Notes: generated by a model not told the origin, from the letters alone. Positions 46,059 through 55,396 are shown, counted from the stretch's first letter. The stretch: 64,000 nt of DNA from Pseudomonas sp. EpS/L25 (GCF_001512295.1 NZ_LNUP01000001.1:177651-241650), one strand, 5' to 3'. Made by a program: numbers and translations.

Positions 46059-46186
46059 AGGATGCGATGGCGGATCTCGCCATCACCTTCCACTGGCAAC
46101 CAGCCCAGCTCGATGCGCTGGGCCTCGCTGAATTGATGGACTGGCGCGAACGCGCCCGCAAACGAGTCGCCCCTGATGGCCAATGA
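45753..46186 (+). CDS. E': E+E' fusion produced by programmed -1 frameshift
   Basis: After slipping back one base at T-TTT-TTG (46010-46016) the frame stays open for 58 codons to a TGA at 46184-46186, adding a tail that includes MADLAITFHWQPAQLDAL and ELMDWRERARKR, the E' signature of P2-like phages. The E' stop lies 11 bp inside the T start. The ratio of E to E+E' is set by this slip in P2. Confidence 0.85.
46010..46016 (+). other. Slippery heptamer for the E/E' frameshift
   Basis: TTTTTTG read as T-TTT-TTG in the E frame (codons GGT TTT TTG). This is the same heptamer used by P2 E. Both frames continue as expected on either side. Confidence 0.85.
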
Positions 46187-48773
46187 CCTGCAGATCCGTG
46201 TCCTCCTGTCCGCCCTGGACAAGGTCACGGCCCCGCTCAAACGCATCGCCGGGGGCAGCTCCGCCACCGCCCGCGCCCTCAAGGAGGCGCGCGATCGCGT
46301 GAAGGAGCTCAACCAGCAGCAGCAAGACCTCACCGGCTACCAGCGCCAGCGTGAGGCCGTGCGCCAGAGCGCCGAGGCCCTCGCCAAGGGCCAGGAGAAG
46401 CTGCGCGGGTACCGCGAGCAGCTCAGGGCCATGGAGGCTCCGTCCGCCGCCTTCCAGAAGACCTTCGCCAACGCGGCCGCAGCCGTCGACAAGCTGCAGG
46501 CCAAGCACACCGCCCAGCGCAGTGAGCTGCAGCGCCTGCTGCCGATCATGCGCTCGGCCGGCGTCGACACCCGCGACCTTGGCGGCGCCCAGGCGCGCCT
46601 ACAGGCGCAGCTCACCAGCGCCAATGCGGCAATCGACACCCAACGGGGCAAGCTCGAGCGCCTCAATCGCACTCAGGAAAAGCTGGCCAGCGCCCGCGGC
46701 AAGCTCAAGCGCGGCCAGGAGATCGCGGGCAACGCCGCCATGGCTGGGGCCAGCTCCGCCGCTACCGGCGCCGCGATCGGCGGCCCGGTGCTGGGCATGA
46801 TCAAGGCCTTCGCCCCGGCCGAGGATGCGGCCACCCAGTTGCGTGCCTCCCTGATGCTGAGCGACGGCTCGGTGCCCAAGGAATTCAAGGAGATCTCCGA
46901 CCTGGCCACCCGCCTGGGCGATCGCCTGCCCGGTACCACGGCCGAGTTCCAGGAAATGATGACCATGCTGGTGCGCCAGGGGATGTCGGCCAAGACCATC
47001 CTCGGCGGCATGGGCGAGGCTGCGGCCTACATGGGCGTCCAGCTCAAGATGCCGGCTACCGAGGCCGCCGAATTCGCCGCCAAGATGCAGGACGCCACCC
47101 GCACCAGCGAAAAGGACCTCATGGGCTTGATGGACACCATCCAGCGCGGCTTCTACCTGGGCGTCGACTCCAACAACATGCTCGAGGGCTTCAGCAAGAT
47201 CAGCCCGGCGCTGGACATCATCAAGAAAGATGGCCTCGAAGCGGCCAATGCCCTCGCTCCCTTGCTGATCCAGCTCGACCAGACCGGCATGGAAGGCGGC
47301 GCCGCCGGCAACGCCCTGCGCAAGATCTTCCAGATGGGTATGGACACCACGAAGGTTGGCAAGGCCAACAAGGGGCTCAAGGAAAAAGGCATCAAGCTCG
47401 ACTTCACCGATGGCAAGGGCGAATTCGGCGGCATGGAGAAACTCTACGCCCAGCTGGACAAGCTCAAGGGGCTCGACACCGAAACCCGCCTGGGCGTGCT
47501 GAAACAGATCTTTGGCGACGACGCCGAGACCCTAACCGCGCTCAACACCATGATGTCCAAGGGACTGGCCGGCTACCAGGAAGTCCAGGGCAAGATGAAG
47601 GCCCAGGCCGATCTGCAGATGCGCGTCAATGAGCAGCTGGGCACCCTGTCCAACGTCTGGGAGGCCGCCACGGGCAGCTTCACAAACGCCCAGGCCGCGT
47701 GGGGCGAGACCGTTGCGCCTCAGCTCAAGGAAATCATCACCTGGCTCGGCGACCTGGCCGCCAAGACCGGCGCCTGGGCCAAGGAAAATCCCGTCCTCGC
47801 CGGCAATCTGGTCAAGGTTGCCGCGGTGCTGTCGGCCATCTCCATCGCCTTCGGCACCCTCGCCCTCGGCCTGGCTGGCGTCCTCGGCCCCTTCCTCGCC
47901 CTGCGCTTCATGCTCGCCCAGGTCGGCATCCGCCTGCCCAACCTGATCGGCCTGCTGTTCAACCTTGGCAAAACCGCCCTGCCCCTGGTCGCTACCGGGC
48001 TACGCATCATGGCCGCGGCCGCCATCGCCAACCCCATCCTCGCCATCCTCACCGGCATCGCCCTCGCGGCGGGCCTGATCTATGCCAACTGGGACAAGGT
48101 CGGCCCCTGGTTTGCCGGCCTCTGGGCCGAACTCAAGGCCGGCGTCAACGGCGGGATCGGCGGCATCGCCAAGCTCATCCTCGACTTCTCGCCCATCGGC
48201 CTCTTCTACCGCGTCTTCGCGGCAGTCTTGAGCTACTTCGGAGTAGAGCTCCCGGCCAAATTCACCGACCTCGGCGGCATGCTCCTGGACGGCCTGGTCA
48301 GCGGTATCACCGGCCGTCTGGGCGCGGTGAAAGACGCCGTGATGAATGCAGGCGACAGCGTCATCGGCTGGTTCAAGGAAAAGCTCGACATCCACTCGCC
48401 ATCCCGCGTCTTCGCCACCCTCGGCGATTTCGTCATGCAGGGTCTATCGGTCGGCCTGGCCAAGGGCGAGGACGGCCCCCTGGCGCAGATAGCCGGCACC
48501 GCCAAGCAGCTGGCCAGCGCCGGCGTGGTCGCCCTGGGCATCGGCACTGCCGCCACCCCGGCGCTGGCCAACGGCGTGACCTTCGACGACCGCCCGCCCC
48601 TGGCCGCCAGCGCCGCCCCGGCGCCGACCAGCGGCGACACCTACAACATCACCATCAATGCCGGCCCCGGGCTTGACGCCCAGGCCATCGCCCGCGAGGT
48701 CCAGGCCGCCCTTGCCCGCATCGAAAGCCAGAAGGCCGCCCGCGGCCGCAGCAGCCTAAGAGACAAGGACTGA
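46176..48773 (+). CDS. T: Tail tape measure protein (P2 gpT-like)
   Basis: An 865-residue tape measure that sets tail length. The first 180 residues are coiled coil (QQQQDLTGYQRQREAVRQSA), then the TMP core (PEDAATQLRASLM-type, here PAEDAATQLRASLMLSD ... FQEMMTMLVRQGMSAKTILG), hydrophobic segments about residues 540-640 (VLSAISIAFGTLALGLAGVL), and the IHSPSRVFATLGDFVMQGLSVGL motif near the end. Confidence 0.95.
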   Translation: MANDLQIRVLLSALDKVTAPLKRIAGGSSATARALKEARDRVKELNQQQQDLTGYQRQREAVRQSAEALAKGQEKLRGYREQLRAMEAPSAAFQKTFANAAAAVDKLQAKHTAQRSELQRLLPIMRSAGVDTRDLGGAQARLQAQLTSANAAIDTQRGKLERLNRTQEKLASARGKLKRGQEIAGNAAMAGASSAATGAAIGGPVLGMIKAFAPAEDAATQLRASLMLSDGSVPKEFKEISDLATRLGDRLPGTTAEFQEMMTMLVRQGMSAKTILGGMGEAAAYMGVQLKMPATEAAEFAAKMQDATRTSEKDLMGLMDTIQRGFYLGVDSNNMLEGFSKISPALDIIKKDGLEAANALAPLLIQLDQTGMEGGAAGNALRKIFQMGMDTTKVGKANKGLKEKGIKLDFTDGKGEFGGMEKLYAQLDKLKGLDTETRLGVLKQIFGDDAETLTALNTMMSKGLAGYQEVQGKMKAQADLQMRVNEQLGTLSNVWEAATGSFTNAQAAWGETVAPQLKEIITWLGDLAAKTGAWAKENPVLAGNLVKVAAVLSAISIAFGTLALGLAGVLGPFLALRFMLAQVGIRLPNLIGLLFNLGKTALPLVATGLRIMAAAAIANPILAILTGIALAAGLIYANWDKVGPWFAGLWAELKAGVNGGIGGIAKLILDFSPIGLFYRVFAAVLSYFGVELPAKFTDLGGMLLDGLVSGITGRLGAVKDAVMNAGDSVIGWFKEKLDIHSPSRVFATLGDFVMQGLSVGLAKGEDGPLAQIAGTAKQLASAGVVALGIGTAATPALANGVTFDDRPPLAASAAPAPTSGDTYNITINAGPGLDAQAIAREVQAALARIESQKAARGRSSLRDKD

Positions 48774-48778
48774 CACCC

Positions 48779-49222
48779 ATGATGATGGCCCTCGGCAACT
48801 TCATTTTCAGCCTGCATACCCTCGCCTACCAGGAACTCCAGCGGCAGACCGACTACCGTCATGCCAGCAGCTCCCGCGTCGGCGCCGCGCCGGCCCGCCA
48901 GTTCCTCGGCAAGGGCGACGACAGCATCACCCTACCCGGCTGGCTCGCCCCAGAGCTCGCCGGCACGCCCAGCAGCCTCGACCTGCTGCGCTACATGGCC
49001 GGCACCGGCGGCGCCTGGCCGCTGATCGAGGGTAGCGGTCGCATCTATGGACTCTGGGTCATCGAGAGCATCAGCGAGACCAAGACGTTGTTTTTCCAGG
49101 ACGGCACCCCGCGTCGCATCGAGTTCAGCATCGCCCTCAAGCGCGTCGACGACGACACCGGCCGCGAGCTGCTCGGCGTCGGCCTCGCCGGCATGGGCAC
49201 CTTGCTCAGGAAGATTCTGTGA
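48779..49222 (+). CDS. U: Tail terminator protein (P2 gpU-like)
   Basis: A 147-residue protein with MALGNFIFSLHTLAYQELQRQ and the WPLIEGSGRIYGLWVIESI stretch that define gpU, which caps the tail. One of three consecutive Met codons is the start. 4-bp overlap with D. Confidence 0.94.
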   Translation: MMMALGNFIFSLHTLAYQELQRQTDYRHASSSRVGAAPARQFLGKGDDSITLPGWLAPELAGTPSSLDLLRYMAGTGGAWPLIEGSGRIYGLWVIESISETKTLFFQDGTPRRIEFSIALKRVDDDTGRELLGVGLAGMGTLLRKIL

Positions 49223-50490
49223 TCCAGGAGCTGCTGGACCAGGCCACCGGCCAGCTGCGCGCCGTGGCCCAGGACCTCACCCAGGGCGCCAGCTACCCCC
49301 AGGCCCGCTACCGCGTCCTGGTCGACGGCAAGGACATCAGCGCCCTCATCGCCCCGCGGCTCATCAGCCTGGACCTCACCGACAACCGCGGCCTCGAGGC
49401 CGACCAGCTCAGCCTGGTGCTGTCCGACCATGACGGCCTGCTCGCCATCCCGCCCCGGGGCGCCACCGTGCGCCTCTGGCTCGGCTGGTCCACCACCGGC
49501 CTGGTCGACAAGGGCAGCTACATCGTCGACGAGACCGAACACAGCGGCGCGCCCGACGTCCTCAGCATCCGCGCCCGCAGCGCCGACCTGCGCAAGGGCC
49601 TCAAGACCAAGCGCGACCAGAGCTACAGCGCCACCACCCTCGGCGCCGTGCTGCGCACCCTGGCCGCACGCCAGGGCCTCACCCCGGTCATCGCATCCGA
49701 CCTTGAGGCGCAGCAGGTCCTGCAGCTGGACCAAACCGGCGAATCGGACGCCAACCTGCTCACCCGCCTGGGCGAGGACTACGACGCCGTCGCCACCGTG
49801 AAAGCTGGCCGTCTGCTGTTCCTCCCCGCCGGCGGCGGCAAGGCCGCCAGCGGCGCCGACCTGGGCCACGTTACCCTCACCCGCCAGGACGGCGACCAAC
49901 ACAGCTACCTGCAAGCCGACCGCGAGAGCTACGACGCCGTCCGCGCCTTCTACTACGACGTCAACAGCGCCAAGAAACAGGAAGCCATCGCCGGCGGCGG
50001 CGACAACGTGAAGGACCTGCGCCACATCTACGCCGACCAGCTCTCTGCGCTACGCGCCGCCCGGGCCGAGTGGAATCGCTTGCAGCGCGGCACCGCCACT
50101 CTCACCTACCAACTGGCCCTGGGCCGACCGGAACTCATGCCCGAACTCACCTACACCCTCCAGGGCGTCAAGGCCGAGATCGACGCCATCATCTGGTACG
50201 GCGGCCACGTGCAGCACAGCCTCACCGCGGACGGCGGCTATACCACGCGCCTGGAGCTGGAAGCCAAGCTGCCCGAGGACCTGGTCGCTGACTTGGCCGA
50301 CGAGAGCCAGGGCGACTACACCGGGATCATCGCCTACTACCGCGACCCCAAGACCGGCAAGGAACACACCCTCACTGCCGGCGACCAGAGCAAGCCGCGG
50401 CGGCTGCGGCATCTGTACGCGACGAAGGCGTCGGCGAAGCGGGCGGTAGAGCGGGAATACACCCGCCTGAAAGATCATTTCCCCACTTAA
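49219..50490 (+). CDS. D: Late control/baseplate hub protein (P2 gpD-like)
   Basis: A 423-residue hub protein starting at GTG 49219. YPQARYRVLVDGKDISALI, LSIRARSADLRKGLKTKRD, and the C-terminal LRHLYATKASAKRAVEREYT are gpD signatures. It ends the tail operon. The following 270 bp (50491-50760) contain one hairpin and no gene. Confidence 0.95.
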   Translation: MIQELLDQATGQLRAVAQDLTQGASYPQARYRVLVDGKDISALIAPRLISLDLTDNRGLEADQLSLVLSDHDGLLAIPPRGATVRLWLGWSTTGLVDKGSYIVDETEHSGAPDVLSIRARSADLRKGLKTKRDQSYSATTLGAVLRTLAARQGLTPVIASDLEAQQVLQLDQTGESDANLLTRLGEDYDAVATVKAGRLLFLPAGGGKAASGADLGHVTLTRQDGDQHSYLQADRESYDAVRAFYYDVNSAKKQEAIAGGGDNVKDLRHIYADQLSALRAARAEWNRLQRGTATLTYQLALGRPELMPELTYTLQGVKAEIDAIIWYGGHVQHSLTADGGYTTRLELEAKLPEDLVADLADESQGDYTGIIAYYRDPKTGKEHTLTAGDQSKPRRLRHLYATKASAKRAVEREYTRLKDHFPT

Positions 50491-50648
50491 AACTGAACAA
50501 ACGATGAACGGCGTAAAAATGATAGCTTTGAGCCATCAAGCACCCTAAAAAAATCCAACAAAATCAATAACATGGAAAGCATAAGGTATCTCAGAGCTTA
50601 ACCTGAGTACTTGTTTTTCTACGTGCTAGCTGTCAATGTCTGCTTATC

Positions 50649-50678
50649 ATCGTCAGGACCAGGCAAGGGCCTGACGAT
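50649..50678. repeat. 9-bp stem hairpin downstream of D
   Basis: ATCGTCAGG (50649-50657) and CCTGACGAT (50670-50678) form a perfect stem over a 12-nt loop, between the D stop and the TIGR04255 gene. No U-run follows, so it may be a factor-dependent terminator or a protein site. Confidence 0.45.
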
Positions 50679-50760
50679 GGGAAGCAGAATTCGATGGTCG
50701 ACTGTCAACATCATCATTATCTGTTGCCCAATTAGGCTGAAGCCCCTGCTTGGAAGCACT

Positions 50761-51594
50761 ATGAACGAACGTTTCGAGAACTCTCCTCTGATCGAAATCA
50801 TCGCTGAGTTGAGGTGGGACCTACCTGGCCATACTCAATCTGGCTTGCCTATGGGTATGCCAGTCATGCCTGTCATGCCCCCAGTAATACAGCAACATGA
50901 GCTTCCGTTTTCGACCCTGACTCGCAAGGTTGCAGAACTAGGCTATGGAAACTCTGAACGACTTGTTCCACCTGGCTTTCCATGCCTGGTTCATGAGCCC
51001 ATCATCAGATACAGATTTACCGATTCGAGTAATGCGGCCAAGACGGCCACCCTTTACCAAGTCGGACCTGGAATATTTACAGCCAACGCTCTGCCCCCGT
51101 CTTATACTTCATGGGTGGACTTTGAGCCTACAGTAAAGCTAGGCATTGAGTCATTACTAGCTTCCGACCTTCCATTCTTATCCGAACAAACCTCCCAGGT
51201 ATCTGTACTACTCCGCTATGTAGATGCATTTACCGATGACTACACCGACGGTAGGAATCTATTTGAATTTGCAAGAGATGTTCTTGGTATAAAACTTACT
51301 CTACCAGACGCATTCTCTAACGTTGATGGCGGCCTTCCAACGAAACTCCCCACCCTTCACCTCGTGCAGTCGCTACCATTTGGCGAACTCCAGCTCAAGT
51401 TTGCCGAAGGCCATGTGAGAGGCGACAAGGCAATTATTCTTGAAATGACAGCCGAGGTAGAAGAAAAAGTCGAGAAGGATTCTGCCTCTATCCTTCAGGC
51501 CTTCGCCGCCGCTAGAAATGCCATACATTCAGTTTTCATTGATTTAACCAAACCGATTCATGACAGAATGAAATTAGTCGAGGAGCGGATATGA
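50761..51594 (+). CDS. TIGR04255-family protein (accessory cassette gene 1)
   Basis: A 277-residue protein whose N-terminus (NERFENSPLIEIIAELRWDL) and later segments (LPPSYTSWVDFEPTVKLGI ... LLRYVDAFTDDY) match the sporadic family TIGR04255, of unknown function and patchy distribution. AT-richer than the phage genes around it. The next gene overlaps by 4 bp. The start at 50761 begins at the family N-terminus; a longer frame from 50611 has no similarity. Confidence 0.7.
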   Translation: MNERFENSPLIEIIAELRWDLPGHTQSGLPMGMPVMPVMPPVIQQHELPFSTLTRKVAELGYGNSERLVPPGFPCLVHEPIIRYRFTDSSNAAKTATLYQVGPGIFTANALPPSYTSWVDFEPTVKLGIESLLASDLPFLSEQTSQVSVLLRYVDAFTDDYTDGRNLFEFARDVLGIKLTLPDAFSNVDGGLPTKLPTLHLVQSLPFGELQLKFAEGHVRGDKAIILEMTAEVEEKVEKDSASILQAFAAARNAIHSVFIDLTKPIHDRMKLVEERI

Positions 51595-52280
51595 CCACCA
51601 CTGCCTACCGTCTACAAAATTCTGTTTCGGAAACCACTCTTGACTTTGTCTTCCGAGATCGCACCTCAATGCATGACGGACTTGTCACGCATCAGACGCT
51701 GGAATCTCACGACATAATGCGCACGTTTAATGTGGGATTTCGAGAGGTTAAAAACGCGGTTCGTAAGTATTATGCTTCGTTTCAGTGGAACTCTACCGTA
51801 AGCACCACATTTGAAGTTTCTGAACGTGTTCGCAGCCACGGCTCCAGCCTTTGGGACGAGCCGCCGCAACTAGACTACTCATGCATGGTTTCTGATCTCA
51901 GGGCCGTTCTTGCCATGAACTATAGATCTACGTTCGCAGAAAGACTTGATCAACATTCGGCAGATCGCCTAGTCATGTTGATAGGCTGTCAAGAAAACTG
52001 GGATGGCCAAGGAGCCAAGGCTCTATCGCTTGCTTCTTTAAGAAAATGCGCGGAATTTATTACCGCGTACAATCTTAAAGATAAAGGCGTAGGCGTCTTC
52101 ATGGATGATGAGGGCAATCTTGTATTGAACTGGCCAATTTCTAATCCAAAAGAAGATCGTATAGCAGAGATTACATTCGAAGAATCTGGCTACGCTTTCT
52201 ACATAGATGGCTGGGATGACCGCATTGAGTTTCGCGAGTTCGACGAGAAGCTCAAGGAACATTTGCACCAGGCCATTTGA
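51591..52280 (+). CDS. Unknown protein with NWDGxGA motif (accessory cassette gene 2)
   Basis: A 229-residue soluble protein. The stretch CQENWDGQGAKALSLASLRK is a recurring motif in proteins that travel with mobile DNA and sometimes with TIGR04255 genes. The N-terminal half is unrecognised. ATGA overlap with gene 1; 10 bp to gene 3. No enzymatic residue can be named. Confidence 0.6.
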   Translation: MTTTAYRLQNSVSETTLDFVFRDRTSMHDGLVTHQTLESHDIMRTFNVGFREVKNAVRKYYASFQWNSTVSTTFEVSERVRSHGSSLWDEPPQLDYSCMVSDLRAVLAMNYRSTFAERLDQHSADRLVMLIGCQENWDGQGAKALSLASLRKCAEFITAYNLKDKGVGVFMDDEGNLVLNWPISNPKEDRIAEITFEESGYAFYIDGWDDRIEFREFDEKLKEHLHQAI

Positions 52281-52290
52281 GAGTCATGCA

Positions 52291-52758
52291 ATGCAGTTGA
52301 ACCTACAGGAGTTGTTCGACAGAGCAATAATCAGGGAATTGGTTCCAGACGCAGAATCGATTGTTATCGCACTGCATCAACCGAGCTGGGACGACAAGCT
52401 TAACAGAGGCAGTAAAAGTACTTTCAATAAGCCCAACAAGTCAGCCTCTCGTCTTGCCGTACTTTCACTGGAAACGATCTTAGAAAATTTCAAAAATCAA
52501 ATTGGCGGTGGCCAAACTCCAATTTTGGGCTACGGAATAATCACTGTTGAAGCTATCAAGTCAATTGGACGCGAAAGTGAGTCGGCAGTCGAATTCGAAG
52601 TGACTGTAGACCCATTACCTGAAAACCCTGCCCACGCCGAAATAATTCCTTATGAGCAAGGAAAGAAAAGCATAAAAGGAAGAGTACCTAATGGCATCTG
52701 TAGCAAGTTACTAAAAGCTATGGATGAGTACTCAATATCTGGTCAGAAAGTTTCTTAG
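52291..52758 (+). CDS. Unknown protein (accessory cassette gene 3)
   Basis: A 155-residue protein, MQLNLQELFDRAIIRELVPD at the start, 10 bp after gene 2 and in the same AT-rich block. No domain is recognised. It converges on umuC with an 18-bp gap. Its constant spacing with genes 1 and 2 suggests a three-gene unit acquired together. Confidence 0.6.
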   Translation: MQLNLQELFDRAIIRELVPDAESIVIALHQPSWDDKLNRGSKSTFNKPNKSASRLAVLSLETILENFKNQIGGGQTPILGYGIITVEAIKSIGRESESAVEFEVTVDPLPENPAHAEIIPYEQGKKSIKGRVPNGICSKLLKAMDEYSISGQKVS

Positions 52759-52776
52759 CTCCTAAAGCAGCGAAAG

Positions 52777-54006
52777 CTATCCCGCCCGCGACAACAGCTC
52801 CCGCCGCATCTGCCACGCCGGATCGGCGGGTAACCGCCCCACGTGCAGCGCTGCCCGCCCGTACCGGGCATTGATCCGATCCACTACCTGCATCAGCTCG
52901 CTCGGGCGCCCCTGCCCGGCCGGGGCGAAGAGGTCTGGGGTGAACTCGTCCGTCTGCACGATGCTGCCCAGCACCACCGCGCACTTCGAGTAGGCGTAGC
53001 CCTCGCGATAGATAGGGTCCAGGCCAGCCAGCGCGGCCTGCACCAGGATGCGGGTGTCGTCGGTTGGGTGAGCGAGTTGGATGCCCAGGCTGCGGTAGTA
53101 GCGGCGGTCCTCGGGCTCGTGCTGGCCGGTCTGCACGCTCACCAGCAGCGTGGAGCACAGCGACCCCTGCTCGCGCAGCTTCTCGGCCGCCCGGGTCACG
53201 TAGGTGGCCATAGCCTCGCGCAGCGCCTCGAGGTGATACACCCGGTGGCCGAACATCCGCGAGCTGATGATCTCCTTCTTCAGCGGCGGCGCCTCATGCA
53301 GGCGCATCCACTGCTCGCCGCGCAGCTCCCGCGCCGTTCGCTCCAGGACGCGAGAGAACTCCTTGCGCAGCATCGATAGATCCGCCCGGGCCAGATCCTC
53401 GGCCGTGGTGATGCCGAGGCCCTGCAGGCGAGTGGTCAGCTTGCGACCTACGCCCCACACATCGCCCGCTGGTGCCAGCGGCAACAGGCGCCCTTGCCGG
53501 AGGGAGTCGGTGAGATCCACCACGCCCCCGGTCGCGCGCCAGGTCTTCCCGGCCCACTGCGCGAGCTTGGCCAGGGTCTTGGTCGTCGAAATCCCTACGC
53601 CGACTGGGATGCCCACCCAGCGCCGCACCCGCGCCTGGATTTCCCGGCCGAGCGCCTCAAGGTCACCCGGCATGCCGGTAAGATCCGCCCAGCACTCATC
53701 GATGGAGTACACCTCCAGGTCCGGCACCATGCCCTGGATGGTTCTCATCACGCGGTTCGAGACGTCGGCATAGAGCTCGTAGTTGGAGCTGAAGACGGCC
53801 ACGTCGTGCTGCCGCAAGAAGGCCCGATTCTGGAAGTACGGCACGCCCATCCCGATACCCAGGGCCTTCGCCTCGCGGCTGCGCGCGATCACGCATCCGT
53901 CGTTGTTCGACAGCACCACCACCGGCCGCCCGTTCAGTTCCGGCCGGAACAGCCGCTCGCAGCTGCAGTAGAAGCTGTTGCAATCGATCAGGCCGTAGAC
54001 GCTCAT
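52777..54006 (-). CDS. umuC: UmuC-like Y-family DNA polymerase V subunit
   Basis: A 409-residue Y-family polymerase. [20 protein letters not shown] carries the first metal-binding Asp, [13 protein letters not shown] the second acidic pair, and [14 protein letters not shown] and [14 protein letters not shown] the finger and palm motifs. It copies damaged DNA. Shares an ATGA overlap with the UmuD-like gene and is controlled by the LexA box at 54445-54464. Confidence 0.95.
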   Translation of the reverse strand: MSVYGLIDCNSFYCSCERLFRPELNGRPVVVLSNNDGCVIARSREAKALGIGMGVPYFQNRAFLRQHDVAVFSSNYELYADVSNRVMRTIQGMVPDLEVYSIDECWADLTGMPGDLEALGREIQARVRRWVGIPVGVGISTTKTLAKLAQWAGKTWRATGGVVDLTDSLRQGRLLPLAPAGDVWGVGRKLTTRLQGLGITTAEDLARADLSMLRKEFSRVLERTARELRGEQWMRLHEAPPLKKEIISSRMFGHRVYHLEALREAMATYVTRAAEKLREQGSLCSTLLVSVQTGQHEPEDRRYYRSLGIQLAHPTDDTRILVQAALAGLDPIYREGYAYSKCAVVLGSIVQTDEFTPDLFAPAGQGRPSELMQVVDRINARYGRAALHVGRLPADPAWQMRRELLSRAG

Positions 54007-54431
54007 GGCCGTAGGTCTCGCATCAGGAAGTCCACGACGCCCCAGAGTTCGACCTCGCCGATAAGGTCGAGTGGCCGTGGGTGGCCATCGCTCCCGATCG
54101 TCGCCAGCAGCTGGTGCCGTTCCTGGTCAGAGAGGACGGTGCAGAGCCTGTGCTCGCAGTCGGCCACCACGATCACCGCCCGCCCGGGCTCAACGGAGCC
54201 CGCCCGGTCCACGACCAGGACGTCCCCCTGGTGGATGCTCAGGCCCGCCAGGGCCTCGCTGTTCACCAGCCAGAGCCAGAGGTTCGGCGCGCCCCAGCCA
54301 ATCGCCTCATCGATCGAAAGCGGCAGCTGCGCGTGATCCTCGGCCGGGCTCTGGAAGCCGGTGATCTTCAGCCGCGCCTGGGAGAGCGCGAGCTGCGCGA
54401 GTCTGCGACCCCGTGTCTTGAAAGCGTCCAT
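54003..54431 (-). CDS. UmuD-like protein lacking the Ser/Lys catalytic dyad
   Basis: A 142-residue LexA/UmuD-fold protein. [18 protein letters not shown] aligns with the region after the UmuD cleavage site (T-G here). The catalytic Ser of GDSM is replaced: the matching segment reads [19 protein letters not shown] with Ala at that place, and the catalytic Lys position falls on Cys/Leu ([11 protein letters not shown]). It should therefore not cleave itself. It may act as a ready-made UmuD'-like partner or as an inhibitor of UmuC. Pattern alignment by eye. Confidence 0.8.
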   Translation of the reverse strand: MDAFKTRGRRLAQLALSQARLKITGFQSPAEDHAQLPLSIDEAIGWGAPNLWLWLVNSEALAGLSIHQGDVLVVDRAGSVEPGRAVIVVADCEHRLCTVLSDQERHQLLATIGSDGHPRPLDLIGEVELWGVVDFLMRDLRP

Positions 54432-54444
54432 GATGGCACCTTGA

Positions 54445-54464
54445 TACTGTACGTTTAAACAGTA
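54445..54464 (-). promoter_or_regulatory. LexA (SOS) box of the umuDC-like operon
   Basis: TACTGTACGTTTAAACAGTA: CTGT-N8-ACAG within a near-perfect 20-bp palindrome, 13 bp upstream of the ATG at 54431. It should place the pair under LexA control. Confidence 0.88.
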
Positions 54465-54513
54465 TAGGTGACGGCTTTAGAAGGAGGTCAACAGGAGATA
54501 CGACGAGCGGCGT

Positions 54514-54699
54514 CTAACGGCGGGAAGGTAACGGGCCAGCGGCCCAGGCTAGGCTGCGCGCCAACAGGCAAACGCGCGCTTGATCGGCCTCGGACAGCTG
54601 ACGAAAGGCATCAAGCAGATCCAGCTCGCCACTCACCAGGCATACATCGTCATCTCGACGTTGTTGCGGCTCAGCCTGGGGAAATCTCACCTGCTCCAT
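54514..54699 (-). CDS. Small SOS-controlled protein
   Basis: A 61-residue protein (MEQVRFPQAEPQQRRDDDVC at the start) with a helical C-terminus (LLDAFRQLSEADQARVCLLARSLAW). Nineteen bp upstream of its ATG lies a LexA box. It sits just before the umuDC-like operon and reads in the same direction. The function is unknown; an SOS-induced phage regulator or partner is possible. Confidence 0.6.
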   Translation of the reverse strand: MEQVRFPQAEPQQRRDDDVCLVSGELDLLDAFRQLSEADQARVCLLARSLAWAAGPLPSRR

Positions 54700-54718
54700 G
54701 GTTGCATGACCCTCGCGA

Positions 54719-54738
54719 TACTGTATTTGCATACAGTA
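54719..54738 (-). promoter_or_regulatory. LexA (SOS) box of the small gene
   Basis: TACTGTATTTGCATACAGTA: CTGT-N8-ACAG, a strong LexA consensus, 19 bp before the ATG at 54699 of the small gene. Confidence 0.88.
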
Positions 54739-54783
54739 CATTCTGTGACGTAGGTCGCCAACCCTTAAGGAACCCTTGAAACA

Positions 54784-54810
54784 AAAAGCCCGGCTCTAGG
54801 CCGGGCTTTT
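54784..54810. terminator. Bidirectional terminator
   Basis: AAAAGCCCGGC (54784-54794), loop TCTAG, GCCGGGCTTTT (54800-54810). The A and T runs allow use in both directions; it closes the leftward zinc-ribbon gene just before the SOS unit. Confidence 0.88.
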
Positions 54811-54814
54811 GGAT

Positions 54815-55276
54815 TCAGGGCTTGGGACAGCTATCCAGCGCTCGCTGGATCATCTCCGTGGGCACGGGCACTTTCCACGGGGTGGTGGTACCCACTGCCT
54901 TGGGATCCTCCCGCCAGATCGCCGATAGATCGCGCCAGCCCATCTTCGCAGCCTTGGATCGCGCGGAACCGTTGATCGCGTAGGTGCCGCCATTAACGCG
55001 AACCACGGTGTACGCCGGCGGCTCACAGTCCAGCAGCACTGATGGCACTGTGAAGGGCCAGGCTTCGCCGTATTCCTCGGCCGTGATCTTCACGCCGTCC
55101 TGCTTGGGCGGTGCTCCCAGGACGTTGATCACGAACCATCCCAGGGCGGTGGCGAAGGCAATGCCGTACAGGTAGTGCTTGAGGCGGACGCCTGGGTTCT
55201 TCACGCCACACCCGGGGCACACCTTCGCCGTGGGGGCCACTTGGTGGCCACAGGTCTTACAGGGTGTCAGCGACAT
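54815..55276 (-). CDS. Zinc-ribbon membrane protein with DUF2511 (YebY-like) domain
   Basis: A 153-residue protein: an N-terminal zinc ribbon ([19 protein letters not shown]), one TM helix ([20 protein letters not shown]), and a DUF2511-like domain ([24 protein letters not shown] ... [10 protein letters not shown]). Located between the SOS genes and the repressor, a usual place for lysogenic-conversion genes. The start at 55276 begins the ribbon. Confidence 0.72.
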   Translation of the reverse strand: MSLTPCKTCGHQVAPTAKVCPGCGVKNPGVRLKHYLYGIAFATALGWFVINVLGAPPKQDGVKITAEEYGEAWPFTVPSVLLDCEPPAYTVVRVNGGTYAINGSARSKAAKMGWRDLSAIWREDPKAVGTTTPWKVPVPTEMIQRALDSCPKP

Positions 55277-55396
55277 GCTGTGCCTCCTGTGCTGGAGGCA
55301 GACGGCAAGCTCGTGAACGAGCGATTGTGATCGGTCATGGAACTGCTCCTTGTGGAATCCATGCTTCCCGGCCCCCATGGCCGGGGCCGACAGGGC

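Noticed and set aside
50649..50678. Hairpin after D considered as an intrinsic terminator
   Set aside because: The stem is good but no U-run follows, so only an inverted repeat is reported.
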